A stretch of DNA of 29,863 nucleotides from Symbiodinium natans (lineage: Eukaryota; Sar; Dinophyceae; Suessiales; Symbiodiniaceae): positions 517,501-547,363 of the forward strand of contig CAJNDS010001369.1 in assembly GCA_905221605.1 (NCBI GenBank), written 5' to 3'. The position numbers and the translations under genes were made by a program. Positions 8,551 through 16,682 of the stretch are shown in pieces (within the stretch, counting starts at the first letter, position 1; every line of letters begins with the position of its first letter). The notes beneath the pieces were generated by a model. The model was not told the DNA's origin, did no database searches, and worked only from the letters and a program-made list of their open reading frames with translations.

Positions 8551-8869
8551 AAGCCCTAAGCCCTAAATAAACCCTCATCCGCAAGCCCTTCACCTCAACT
8601 AAGCATCCAGCCCTACACCCTCATCTCTAAACCCTAAGCCATCCCTAAACCCTCATCCCTCAGCCCTAAACCCTAAGCCCTACACCCTAAAGCCTAAACC
8701 CCAAGCCCGGATACCTCAGTCCTACACCCTAAACCCTAGCCCCCAACCCTAAACCCCAAACCCCAAACCCCAAACCCTAAACCCTAAACCCTAAACCCCA
8801 AACCCTAAACCCCAAACCCTAAACCCCAAACCCCAAACCCCAAACCCTAAACCCTAAACCCTAAACCCC
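8551..8869 (-). repeat. telomere-type island, degenerate half then CCCTAAA/CCCCAAA half
   Basis: 8551-8730 holds scattered, mutated units (CCCTCAT, CCCTAAG, CCCTACA). 8731-8869 is a clean alternation of CCCTAAA and CCCCAAA. The gradient from degenerate to clean suggests ongoing homogenisation at one side. Confidence 0.85.
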
Positions 8870-8958
8870 GCAGCATGAGGCCTTAGCAGCGCCTTGGCGC
8901 TCAACGCCCGGATGCTCGATGGATTCGGCCATCCCTGCGAAGTGGAGCAGCTTGGGCT

Positions 8959-9029
8959 TTTAGGGTTTAGGGTTTAGGGGTTAGGGGTTTGGGGTTTGGG
9001 GTTTGGGGCTTAGGGTTTAGGGTTTAGGG
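8959..9029 (+). repeat. telomere-type island, TTTAGGG/TTTGGGG
   Basis: About ten units with a TTTGGGG block in the middle. The spacer before it (8870-8958) has a 6-bp hairpin, AGCGCC with GGCGCT. Confidence 0.9.
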
Positions 9030-9362
9030 CTGGCTTGTTTAGGGTTCTTCAAGGGTCCTCTTATCCCATACACCTTAAACCTAAACCCTGCACATAGTTT
9101 CAAGCAAGGGTTGCCTTTCGTTCCTACGCTGCTGGGAGTCGAGGTACGAAGCTTGGACACTTAAGGTGATTTCCTCAGAGGATTAGGTTTAGGGTTAAGG
9201 GTTTCGGGTCTACATAGCGGCCAGTGTTTAGAGGTCTGTTGATGGTCTTCAGAACATGATTTTGCCCTGAGCCATGCCCTTTCAAAAGCCGAGCACGCCC
9301 TCCAAGTTCTTAGGCTACGGGTGAACCCAGGGAATTTTCTAAGTGGCCCTTTGAAGGGGGTA
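9030..9362. other. spacer with sparse degenerate telomeric units
   Basis: Isolated units occur at 9040-9047, 9085-9095 and 9184-9210. The rest is unique. No gene seen. Confidence 0.4.
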
Positions 9363-9574
9363 CCTAAACCCTAAACCCTAACCCTAAACCCGAAACCCTA
9401 ACCCCAAGCCGGAAACCCTAAACCCTAAACCCTAAACCCTAAACCCTAAACCCTAAACCCTAGACCCTAAACCCTAAACCCTAAACCCTAAACCCTAAAC
9501 CCTAAACCCTAAACCCTAAACCCTAAACCCTAAACCCTAAACCCTAAACCCTAAACCCTAAACCCTAAACCCAA
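9363..9574 (-). repeat. telomere-type island, CCCTAAA (about 29 units)
   Basis: The first 50 bp are mutated. From about 9415 the array is essentially perfect, one of the longest clean arrays in the window. Confidence 0.97.
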
Positions 9575-9694
9575 CCGAGTCACTCTGTTCTCCCTCGTTT
9601 TGAAACCCAACCTCCTGAAGACACCCGTGCCTCGAGCCCCAAGCCCCAGGATCTTTAAACCCTAAGCTGCAAGCCCGAAGCTGCTCTTAGACCT

Positions 9695-9778
9695 GAACCC
9701 TAAACCCTAAACCCTAAACCCTAAACCCTAAACCCTAAACCCTAAACCCTAAACCCTAAACCCTAAACCCGAAACCCA
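9695..9778 (-). repeat. telomere-type island, CCCTAAA
   Basis: About 12 clean units, in the same orientation as the previous island across a 120-bp spacer. Confidence 0.95.
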
Positions 9779-9950
9779 CTTGGGAATTTGATCCATTTTG
9801 GCCCTCTGACACCTTTAACCCCACTTGTTCAACGCGAACAAAAAACACACTTTCTATTGTCGTAATGTTATGGGGTTCTTTGGCCGGGTGGGTTTTTTCC
9901 GTTGCCTACACACACTGCTGGCCTAGTAAATGCTCGAACTTGAGATGCTG
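9779..9950. other. spacer, unique
   Basis: No gene or clear repeat recognised. Confidence 0.4.
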
Positions 9951-10069
9951 AACCCTAGACCCTAAACCCTAAACCCTAAACCCTAAACCCTAAACCCTAA
10001 ACCCTAAACCCTAAACCCTAAGCCCTAAGCCCTAAACCCTAAACCCTAAACCCTACACCCTAAACCCTG
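9951..10069 (-). repeat. telomere-type island, CCCTAAA with CCCTAAG
   Basis: About 17 units. Two CCCTAAG units lie at 10017-10030. Confidence 0.95.
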
Positions 10070-10129
10070 AACTGCTCTGAGCCCACAAGATCCTCCCAGG
10101 CTTCTTCACGTGCCCTTTGTCAGCGTCAC

Positions 10130-10154
10130 GGGCAAGGCATGCCGCGCCTTGCCC
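10130..10154. repeat. perfect 9-bp hairpin GGGCAAGGC / GCCTTGCCC
   Basis: Arms at 10130-10138 and 10146-10154 with a 7-base loop, seven bases before a TTTAGGG island begins. Confidence 0.75.
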
Positions 10155-10160
10155 ACAAGG

Positions 10161-10269
10161 TAGGGTTTAGGGTTTAGGGTTTAGGGTTTAGGGCTTAGGG
10201 CTTAGGGCTTAGGGTTTAGGGTTTAGGGTTTAGGGTTAAGGGTTAAGGGTTTAGGGTTTAGGGTTTAGG
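10161..10269 (+). repeat. telomere-type island, TTTAGGG with CTTAGGG block
   Basis: About 15 units. CTTAGGG and TTAAGGG variants sit in the middle. Confidence 0.95.
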
Positions 10270-10282
10270 TAGGGTGCACCTT

Positions 10283-10391
10283 TACTACTAATTGCTTAAG
10301 AACCCCGAAAAAATGGAAAATATTCTTCCTTATTAAGGGTAATATAAGGATTGTTGTTCTTTTTTGTTCTTTTGCGGCTCTTAAGCAACGG
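10283..10391 (+). mobile_element. MITE-like foldback element, family 1 copy 1
   Basis: The left end is TACTACTAATTGCTTAAG followed by AACCCC (10283-10306). The right end is GGCTCTTAAGCAA (10377-10389), the inverted counterpart. The core ATATTCTTCCTTATTAAGGG matches the cores of the copies at 13581 (inverted) and 14031. At about 109 bp with terminal inverted repeats and no coding, it has the form of a MITE. The right arm is the most diverged of the three copies. Confidence 0.7.
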
Positions 10392-10474
10392 CTAAACTCC
10401 AACTGCTACTTGGAGTGATCCGCGCACCCTCCACAAAGCTTGGACAATTCGTGGGATGCCGAAAGAACTAAAGT

Positions 10475-10529
10475 GCCCTAATCCCCTAAACTCTTGCTAA
10501 ACCCCTAAACCCCTAAACCCGCAACCCCC
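10475..10529 (-). repeat. short CCCCTAAA-type island
   Basis: Octamer CCCCTAAA units, degenerate on both sides. Confidence 0.8.
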
Positions 10530-10959
10530 GAAGCCCCTACTCATACTCCTCCTTTGCTGTTGCAACCCTTCTAGCCATGGCTACAGCTTCTTCTCATTCA
10601 TACCTGGAAGCATGGGTTTCTACATCGTAGTTGTCCAGGTACAAGAGGCTCAAGGCGACGTTGGCCGAGGGGAGCGCCGACAAACGCACCGGAGGGGTGC
10701 AATGGGCTGGCAACCCTCCTTAGATCATCTCAAGCAGAATTGCATGATGGCGAAAGCCCTGTGCACAGCCTGCCCGCAGGAAGTAAGAATGAAAAACAAG
10801 TAAGCACAGCGGCCTCTTCGGGCATCGATGGCTGCATGGAGAGTTCAGATGGACGATCTGAAGCTTACTGGTATGCCGAGATTGTAGCAGCCCCGCAAGT
10901 GGGCGAAGCTCATGCTGCTTGAGTTCATTTGACCCGCCGTATCATGTACCGACGGGTTC
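10530..10959. other. spacer, unique; weakly coding-like
   Basis: About 430 bp. Two overlapping plus-strand frames (10612-10803 and 10740-10922) have balanced composition but no recognised domain or start context. The spacer ends with an imperfect hairpin, ACCCGCCG with CGACGGGT, around 10932-10957. Confidence 0.35.
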
Positions 10960-11086
10960 ACCCTAAACCCTAAACCCCAAACTTTAAGCCCTAAGCCCTA
11001 AGCCCTAAGCCCTAAGCCCTAAGCCCTAAGCCCTAAGCTCTAAGCCCTAAGCCCTAAGCCCTACGCCCTAAGCCCTAAACCCTAAC
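10960..11086 (-). repeat. telomere-type island dominated by CCCTAAG
   Basis: About 17 units, mostly CCCTAAG. Confidence 0.95.
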
Positions 11087-11426
11087 TGATCATCTTTAGC
11101 CTTGGTCGAATGGCGGACCGTAAGGAGACAGGCAATCCCAAGCAGACCGCAAGGAGGAAGGCGAGGCGAAGCGGCCCGACACGTTCAAGGGAGGCTTCGG
11201 GTTTAGGGTTTAGGGTTTAGGGGAAGGAGGATGAGTAGGAGAAGTCGAAAGAACGAAGGCCAAAGGACTGAGGAAAAGGTATAATCCGCTCCTCCTGATA
11301 TTTACTCTCCCCCTCTACCCCCAAATATTAAATACTCGCATAATAATTGGAAGGAAGGCGACATCCTGGTATAGATGGTAGAAGCCAAAAACCCCAAACC
11401 GTAACCCAAAAGCTCTGCACTCTCCA
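11087..11426. other. spacer with one small TTTAGGG island
   Basis: Three TTTAGGG units at 11199-11223. The rest is unique sequence without a recognised gene. Confidence 0.5.
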
Positions 11427-11468
11427 ACCCCAAGCCCTAAACCCCAAACCCTAAACCCTAAACCCCAC
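11427..11468 (-). repeat. short CCCTAAA/CCCCAAA island
   Basis: Six units directly left of the foldback at 11474. Confidence 0.85.
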
Positions 11469-11473
11469 CCAAA

Positions 11474-11551
11474 GGCTCCTATGCACTACCTTTCTGGGGT
11501 AGTATACTAAAATACCCTCTGAATGGCCCAAAAAGGAGCTACATTGGAGCC
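11474..11551. mobile_element. small foldback unit between two telomeric islands
   Basis: The outer arms GGCTCCTATG (11474-11483) and CATTGGAGCC (11542-11551) pair at 9 of 10 positions. An inner pair, GGGGTA with TACCCT, closes around GTATACTA. The 78-bp unit is bounded by CCCTAAA-type repeats on both sides. It could be a non-autonomous element or a chance palindrome. Confidence 0.45.
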
Positions 11552-11559
11552 ATCACGTG

Positions 11560-11695
11560 AACCCCAAACCCTAAACCCCAAACCCTAAACCGTCTAAACC
11601 CACTTGAATCCCTAAACCCTAAACCCTAAACCCTAAACCCTAAACCCTAAACCCTAAACCCTAAACCCTAAACCCCAAACCCTAAGCCCAAGACC
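11560..11695 (-). repeat. telomere-type island, CCCTAAA
   Basis: About 16 units interrupted at 11590-11607. It begins right after the foldback unit. Confidence 0.95.
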
Positions 11696-11770
11696 CTCAG
11701 CAAAGAAGCAGCTCAGGACTCATCGGCATCCGCGACTTCCGTGGCTCGGAGAGCACGGAGGTGCCACCCC

Positions 11771-12054
11771 GGGGGGGGTTTAGGGTTTAGGGTTTAGGGT
11801 TTAGGGTTTAGGGTTTAGGGTTTAGGGTTAGGGTTTAGGGTTTAGGATTGAGGGTTTAGGGTTTAGGGTTTGGGGGTTTGGGGTTTGTGGGTTTGGGGGT
11901 TTGGGGGTTTGGGGTTTAGGGTTTTAAGCCCTTAAACCGTCTAGGGGTTGGGGGGTTTAGGGGTTTGGGGTTTAGGGGTTTAGAGGTTAGGGTTTAGGGT
12001 TTGGGCTGTTTTGGGGTTAAGGGGTTTAGGGGTTTAGGGTTTTGGGGTTTAGGA
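11771..12054 (+). repeat. telomere-type tract, TTTAGGG then TTTGGGG/TTTAGGGG variants
   Basis: Clean TTTAGGG at 11778-11870, then TTTGGGGG variants, a 15-bp interruption near 11930, then an irregular TTTAGGGG octamer stretch to 12054. Confidence 0.9.
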
Positions 12055-12058
12055 GTCT

Positions 12059-12191
12059 AGCTTATGGAGGTTCATGGGTGCTTGGATCCCCAATGACACG
12101 TCTGCTGTTAACCGACTTAGTAACTCAGGGGGCTTAGGGGGCTTATGAGTACAGTTATAGTTGGGGTTATAAGTACCCTGAACCTCCAAGT
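12059..12191. mobile_element. foldback unit carrying the CACCCATGAACCTCC repeat in both orientations
   Basis: The left arm CTTATGGAGGTTCATGGGTG (12059-12078) is, when reverse-complemented, a close match to the right part AAGTACCCTGAACCTCC (about 12169-12185). Both match the single-arm copy at 7744-7771. The 133-bp unit is bounded by TTTAGGG-type repeats on both sides and has no coding. Confidence 0.55.
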
Positions 12192-12194
12192 AGG

Positions 12195-12305
12195 GGTTTG
12201 GGTTTAGGGGGGGTTTAGGGGTTTAGGGCTTAGGGGTTTAGGGTGTAGGGTTTAGGGTTGAGAGGTTTAGGGGTTTGGGGTTTAGGGGTTTCGGGGGTTT
12301 CGGGG
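12195..12305 (+). repeat. degenerate TTTAGGGG island
   Basis: A mixture of TTTAGGG, TTTAGGGG and TTTCGGGG units. Confidence 0.85.
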
Positions 12306-12323
12306 CAGAAGCCAAGGGCCCCC

Positions 12324-12441
12324 CCCTCAAGCTTTTGCGCAGGGGACGGTCTGGGCTGAAGGGCCCTCTCATCGAAAATTGCAGGCAAAGGATACCCCTT
12401 CAGGTTTTTTCGCAGGACGGTCTGGGCCGAAGGGCCCTCTC
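12324..12441 (+). repeat. direct duplication of a ~47-bp unit
   Basis: Copies at 12324-12370 and 12395-12441 share CGCAGG(GG)ACGGTCTGGG, then CYGAAGGGCCCTCTC. They are about 71 bp apart and both begin with CCCCTYAAG-like sequence. Confidence 0.8.
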
Positions 12442-12480
12442 ACACGGTTGAGGGACTTAAGATCATAAGCCAACCTCGAG

Positions 12481-12613
12481 CCCCACACCCTACTAAGCCC
12501 TAAACTCTCACCCTTAACCCTACTAAACCCTAAACTCTGAACCCTACACCCTAAACTCTAAACCCTAAACCCTAAACTCTAAACCCTAAACCCTAAACCC
12601 TCAACCCTTACCC
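12481..12613 (-). repeat. telomere-type island, CCCTAAA with CTCTAAA variants
   Basis: Degenerate first third (CCCTACTAAG, CCCTTAA), cleaner afterwards. Confidence 0.9.
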
Positions 12614-12684
12614 CGGCCGTCTGGCGACCAGACGCGGGGTGCTTGTTCAACCGCGACCGAGTCCATCGCGAAAAGTGGCATTTG

Positions 12685-12712
12685 ACTAAGGGTCGTTTCA
12701 TGGTCCCTTAGT
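12685..12712. repeat. perfect 8-bp hairpin ACTAAGGG / CCCTTAGT
   Basis: Arms at 12685-12692 and 12705-12712, ending one base before a TTTAGGG island. Confidence 0.6.
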
Positions 12713-12814
12713 ATGGGTTTAGGGTTTAGGGTTTAGATTTCAGGTTTAGGGTTTAGGGTTTAGGGTTTAGGGTTTAGGGTTTAGGGCTTAGGGCTTAGGG
12801 TTTAGGGTTTAGGG
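12713..12814 (+). repeat. telomere-type island, TTTAGGG
   Basis: About 14 units with two CTTAGGG. Confidence 0.95.
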
Positions 12815-12922
12815 CCTTGTGAAGGGACCCCTTACATGCCCATCCCCGTACATACCCTATTACAACAATGTAACAAGGGCCCATACTTCAGAAGAGTTTG
12901 AGGGAGGTAAGGGACCATATTC
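12815..12922. other. spacer, unique
   Basis: Its ends are weakly inverted, GGACCCCTTAC near 12825 against GTAAGGGACC near 12908-12917. No gene seen. Confidence 0.4.
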
Positions 12923-13019
12923 ACCCTAAACCCTAAACCCTAAACCCTAAACCCTAAACCCTAAACCCTAAACCCTAAACCCTAAACCCTAAACCCTAAA
13001 CCCTAAACCCTAAACCCCC
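12923..13019 (-). repeat. telomere-type island, CCCTAAA
   Basis: About 13 perfect units. Confidence 0.97.
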
Positions 13020-13139
13020 ATATAACTACCCTTAGACTTCGGGGCTTTGGGGGGGCTTGAGGGGCTTAGACTTGTTCACTCTTGCCGCATTGTGCCGCCA
13101 TGCTCTCCCCACTCCCACCCCACCCTAACCTGAAGCCCA

Positions 13140-13336
13140 AACCTGTACACCCTAAATACCCTCCAAACCCTACACCCTAAACCCTAAGTACCCTAAATTA
13201 ATTTCCTAAATACCCTAAATACCCTAAATACCCTAAATACCCTAAATACCCTAAATACCCTAAATACCCTAAATACCCTAAATACCCTAAATGCCCTAAA
13301 TGCCCTAAATACCCTAAATACCCTAAGCCTAAACCC
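13140..13336 (-). repeat. variant array, nonamer CCCTAAATA
   Basis: From about 13202 to 13325 the unit is CCCTAAATA (two CCCTAAATG), repeated about 13 times. This 9-bp unit has been amplified as such, which single-base drift of a heptamer array would not give. Flanking units are degenerate. Confidence 0.92.
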
Positions 13337-13437
13337 GTAGCAAGAGCCAAGTAGAAGCTGTGCTTAGCTGGACACTGCGGGAGGCCCCTCCTTCGCCCAG
13401 CGTGGCCGCACGGGCCTCGGCAACCCCGTCGTAGATT
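13337..13437. other. spacer, unique
   Basis: GC-rich, no feature recognised. Confidence 0.4.
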
Positions 13438-13498
13438 TCAGGTTTCGGGTTTAGGGTTTAGGGTTTAGGGTTTAGGGTTTAGGGTTTAGGGTTTAGGG
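13438..13498 (+). repeat. telomere-type island, TTTAGGG
   Basis: About eight units, the first two mutated (TTTCAGG and TTTCGGG). Confidence 0.95.
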
Positions 13499-13580
13499 AG
13501 CCTTTAACCCCTGAGCGCCAAACAAAGAATCCCACATGGTGTAACATTTGATGATTCCCCTTCTGCAAGAGGCCCTTTTC

Positions 13581-13686
13581 TACTACGTGCTTAAGAACCC
13601 CCCAAGAATGAATGAGAATCATCCCTACATCGCCCTTATGAGGAAGAATCTTGTTGTTGGGGGGGAGGGGTTCTTAAGCAAATAGT
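13581..13686 (-). mobile_element. MITE-like foldback element, family 1 copy 2 (inverted)
   Basis: The left end is TACTACGTGCTTAAG followed by AACCCCC. The right end is GGGGTTCTTAAGCAAATAGT (13667-13686). The arms pair over about 20 bp with few mismatches. The core, read on the minus strand (GATTCTTCCTCATAAGGGCG), aligns with the plus-strand cores at 10320 and 14075, so this copy sits in the opposite orientation. Length 106 bp, no coding. Confidence 0.8.
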
Positions 13687-13930
13687 GGTTTAGGGCTGAG
13701 AGTGCAGGGTTGCGGGGTTAGGGGGGGCTTTTTCGTGTTTCTTGTGTTGCTTGAGGGATTTCAGGGACCTTTCTGAGCGAGGTGGGGCCTTCAGGGGTTT
13801 CGGGTCTGTCTGAGGGTACCTTGATGAGAGTTCGCTGTGATCTTTGCTTTTCGGGGTTTATAGTTGCAGGGCTACTTAAGGTTTGGGTGGTTTCAGGGTT
13901 TACCGGGGTACCCGTACTTCGCACTCTGTC
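13687..13930. other. spacer, G/T-rich
   Basis: Starts with GTTTAGGGC and then has irregular GGGTTTC-like pieces. Frames on both strands here are not recognised. Confidence 0.4.
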
Positions 13931-13950
13931 TTTCTCTGTATGTGTTTATA

Positions 13951-13993
13951 AGTATATATATATATATCTCTGTGTGTGTGTGTGTGCGCGTGT
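13951..13993. repeat. compound microsatellite (TA)n-(TG)n
   Basis: A TATATATATATATAT run, then a CTCTG step, then TGTGTGTGTGTG and GCGCGTGTG. Confidence 0.9.
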
Positions 13994-14030
13994 GGGCTTC
14001 AGGGTTCTTGGCCTTCATTTTTCTAGGGAT

Positions 14031-14137
14031 TACTACCATTTGCTTAAACCCCTAAAATAAACATATTCTTCCGCATCATAAGGGCAAGGCAGGGATTCTT
14101 ACCTCTGTGTTTTTTGGGGGTTCTTAAGTACATAGTA
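14031..14137 (+). mobile_element. MITE-like foldback element, family 1 copy 3
   Basis: The left end is TACTACCATTTGCTTAAACC. The right end is GGGTTCTTAAGTACATAGTA. The outer TACTA and TAGTA pair perfectly. The core ATATTCTTCCGCATCATAAG is shared with the other copies. Length 107 bp. GAT precedes the left end and follows the right end, which may be a 3-bp target duplication. Confidence 0.8.
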
Positions 14138-14139
14138 GA

Positions 14140-14366
14140 TTAGGGTTCTCAAGCCCTAAACCCTAAATCCGAGACCCTCAGCCCATTCTTTCGGGTGTCT
14201 TGGCGCGCTCTTCAGGCTCTAAAGCCTTGAACAACGTGGTCCATCGGGGCTTTCATATGAGTTTAGGACTTAGGGTTTCGGGTTTAGGGTGTTGATGACT
14301 TAGCCCTAAGCCCTAAACCAAAACCCTAAACCTACACCCGAAACTCTAAACCCTAAACCCTAAGCC
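14140..14366. repeat. scattered short telomere-type pieces in both orientations
   Basis: CCCTAAA pieces at 14154-14170 and 14301-14366 flank a TTTAGGG-type piece at 14266-14292. Unique DNA lies between. Confidence 0.7.
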
Positions 14367-14442
14367 CACTTGGCGGTTTAGAGGGAGTCCTTGATCTGGA
14401 GGGCTGGGGGCTTGGGTTTGAAGGTTCGGTCGCTCAGGGTTT

Positions 14443-14564
14443 CCTAGGTAGGATAGGGGGACCCTTAAAGGGGAACCCTTCTGAACCCTTTTTGCCTCTC
14501 CTAAACAGGGACCTTATTGAGGGGGTCTGTTTTGCCAAGGGTCCCCCTAATCCTATCCCCTAGG
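14443..14564. mobile_element. foldback element, 122 bp
   Basis: The left arm begins CCTAGGTAGGATAGGGGGAC and ends CCTT (14443-14466). The right arm begins AAGGGTCCCCCTAATCCTAT and ends at 14564. Reverse-complemented, the right arm matches the left over its whole length apart from two small indels. The inner sequence is unique and non-coding. It has the form of a MITE or Foldback element, and no target duplication is obvious. Confidence 0.7.
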
Positions 14565-14660
14565 CTTTAGGGGGTTCCTGACGGCTGTTTGGAAGGAGAA
14601 ACTGGAGGGCATCGTCACCCAGGACAGGCTTGAACCATGAAAGCCCTGCTCTTCAAAATC

Positions 14661-14779
14661 CTCAACCCCAAACCCCAAGCCCTAAATCCTAAGCCCTAAA
14701 CCCTCAACCCTCAACCCTCAACCCTCAACCCTAAACCCTAAACCCTAAACCCTAAACCCTAAACCCTAAACCCTAAACC
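14661..14779 (-). repeat. telomere-type island, CCCTCAA block then CCCTAAA
   Basis: Four or five CCCTCAA units (14701-14730), then nine CCCTAAA units. Confidence 0.95.
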
Positions 14780-14914
14780 ATGACCCCCCCAACCCCCCGA
14801 CTTGGTCCCGGAAGCCCCTACACCCATCTTTTGGCGGCGGGCCCTTGCGCCGCTCCCGCTCCGACCCTCCGCAGGCTGCTTGCACAAACCCTTGCGCCCG
14901 TAAGTCCCAAAACT

Positions 14915-14968
14915 AGGGTTTAGGGTTTAGGGTTTTGGGTTTTGGGTTTTGGGTTTTAGGGTTTAGGT
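14915..14968 (+). repeat. telomere-type island, TTTAGGG with TTTTGGG
   Basis: Seven or eight units, with three TTTTGGG together. Confidence 0.93.
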
Positions 14969-15342
14969 GGTTGTTTGGGATGTTCCGGTCCCTTATGCGA
15001 CCAGGGCAACGATCGGGTTTCTTAGATGCGAGAGCGGCATATCGCCGACAAGTTTCTACACCGAGAGCTTCGCCGCAGTGCAGGCTATTGGGGTTGCGAA
15101 GGTCAGTCAGGTCTCACGGAGAGCAACAGTAAGTTGGCAATGTGGTCAGTCGAGAGTGGTAACGTGCGCCCTCGCAGAGGGTAGTAGCGTCATTCGCGAT
15201 GGCTCTCGGTTGGTGCCCCGTCCCGAAGTCCCGAGTCGTTGGTGCACCCCCCTGTGCTTTGTTGGGTGCAAGGTTGGTCTAGGTCTTGGGGACAGCTCTT
15301 CTTTGAGGGGTTCATCTCGCCCACCGAAACCCTCAAGCCCAG
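14969..15342. other. spacer, unique; open on the plus strand
   Basis: A 132-codon plus-strand frame (14967-15365) starts in the telomeric island and ends in the next one. Its middle (15000-15300) has balanced composition and could be a decayed coding piece, but I recognise no domain. Confidence 0.35.
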
Positions 15343-15452
15343 CCCCTAAAACCCTGAAGCCCTAACCCTCCCAAGCCCTCTAAAACCCCAGCCAAAGCCT
15401 TCAACCCTAAACCTTAAAGCCCTGAAGCCCTGAAACCCTGCAGCCGAAACCC
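15343..15452 (-). repeat. degenerate CCCTAAA-type stretch
   Basis: Units such as CCCTGAAG, CCCTAACC and CCTTAAAG without a clean array. Confidence 0.7.
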
Positions 15453-15459
15453 TTAGGCT

Positions 15460-15545
15460 TAGGATTTCCAGGGTTCAGGATTTAGAGTTTAGGGTTTGGG
15501 GTTCAGGGTTTAGGGTTTAGGGTTTGGGGTCTAGAGTTTGGGGAT
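15460..15545 (+). repeat. degenerate TTTAGGG-type island
   Basis: TTTAGAG, TTTGGGG, TTCAGGG and TTTAGGG units. It lies 8 bp from the oppositely oriented stretch before it. Confidence 0.8.
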
Positions 15546-15650
15546 TCAGGACATGTCCCTCCTGTTCGACGCCTCGTCCTTCGAGCTCCTGTCAGCGAGC
15601 ACGCCGGCGAAGTGGGCAGTTGGCTTCAGGTCTAGGGTCGAGCATCTCGT

Positions 15651-15680
15651 TTAGGGTTTAGGGTTAAGGGTTTAGGGCTA
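15651..15680 (+). repeat. short TTTAGGG island
   Basis: Four units, one TTAAGGG. The spacer before it (15546-15650) is unique. Confidence 0.9.
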
Positions 15681-15753
15681 ATCTTCAGTTTAGGGTCTAG
15701 TTTTTTGTTTTTTGTTTCTGGCTTCGGGTTTGCTCCTAAGGCCCCACATGAGT

Positions 15754-15900
15754 AAAAGTATCACTTCCAGACACCCAAAAGTGCTAATGATTCGTATGTT
15801 TAGAGATTCCTGAAATAAATAAGTATGTATAGGGTTTCAAAATTGCCCTAAATAAGGCTAGAAGTATAGCTACCAGACATCTATTACCATACTTCTAATG
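15754..15900 (+). repeat. diverged direct repeat with an internal 9-bp inverted pair
   Basis: AAAAGTATCACTTCCAGACA (15755 on) and GAAGTATAGCTACCAGACAT (15861 on) begin two related units about 105 bp apart. Both end in CTAATG. In the second unit, TAGAAGTAT (15859-15867) pairs perfectly with ATACTTCTA (15889-15897). Confidence 0.6.
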
Positions 15901-15909
15901 TAACCCTGC

Positions 15910-15937
15910 TTACAACTACCCATGGGCCTCCCAGTAG
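15910..15937 (+). repeat. dispersed repeat copy (TTACAACTACCCATGG type)
   Basis: Aligns with 12164-12191 and 7744-7771 over about 28 bp, ending CAGTAGGG. Confidence 0.5.
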
Positions 15938-16005
15938 GGCTGAGCTCCAGATGCTTTTGATGTGTTTGGGTCAAAACGCACCGGAGCTGGAAGCCATCCC
16001 CCAGA

Positions 16006-16212
16006 ACCCGAAACCCTAAACCCGAAACCCCAAGCCCTAAACCCTAAACCCTAAACCCTAAAACCCTAAGACCCTAAAAGCCTAAGACCCTAAAACCCTA
16101 AAACCCTAAAACCCTAAAACTCTAAAACCCTAAAACCCTGAAACCCTAAAAACCTAAGACCCTAAAACCCTAAACCCCTAAAACCCTAAAACCCTACAAC
16201 CCTAAAACCCTA
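16006..16212 (-). repeat. telomere-type island, mostly octamer CCCTAAAA
   Basis: A few CCCTAAA units are followed by about 18 CCCTAAAA octamers, so the unit length has changed from 7 to 8 and been amplified. Confidence 0.95.
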
Positions 16213-16292
16213 TGAACCCTCAAAGCCTCAACTTCTCGTCTCCCAAGCCTACACCCAGTAGCCCTAAACCCTGAGTCATGTACCCTATGCGA

Positions 16293-16310
16293 TTACAATC
16301 CCTATTAAGG
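16293..16310 (+). repeat. dispersed 18-bp sequence, exact copy also at 22366
   Basis: TTACAATCCCTATTAAGG is identical here and at 22366-22383. The 13-bp core is also present inverted at 18529-18541. A diverged relative lies near 5600-5613. Confidence 0.75.
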
Positions 16311-16332
16311 TTTCTGGATCATAGACTCTTTT

Positions 16333-16470
16333 ACCCTAAACCCGACCCCAAGCCCCAGACTCCAAACCCCAAACCCCAAACCCCAGACCCTAAACCCTAA
16401 ACCCCAGACCCGAAACCCTAAACTCTAAACCCCAAACCCTAAACCCCAGACCCTAAACCCCAGACCCTCA
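16333..16470 (-). repeat. telomere-type island, CCCTAAA/CCCCAAA/CCCCAGA
   Basis: About 19 mixed units. Confidence 0.9.
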
Positions 16471-16550
16471 GAAAATTCTGAGGCGAAGAGTTCGTCCACT
16501 TCTTGGCTCGAGGGGGCAGGTGGCATGGCTCAGTTGACCGGGCTGGGTTC

Positions 16551-16652
16551 CCCTAAACCCTAAACCCTAAACCCTAAACCCTAAACCCTAAACCCTAAAC
16601 CCTAAACCCTAAACCCTAAACCCTAAACCCTAAACCCTAAACCCTAAACCCC
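16551..16652 (-). repeat. telomere-type island, CCCTAAA
   Basis: About 14 perfect units. Confidence 0.97.
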
Positions 16653-16682
16653 TTTTCAGGACCAACCCTTTTGGCTGAAAGC

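Noticed and set aside
10645-10655. GGCTCAAG, the 3' end of the dinoflagellate spliced leader
   Set aside because: Only eight bases match and the preceding CCATTTT part is absent, so it is not a relic spliced leader from a retroposed mRNA. A partial resemblance near 16667 (TTTTGGCTGAAAG) fails for the same reason.
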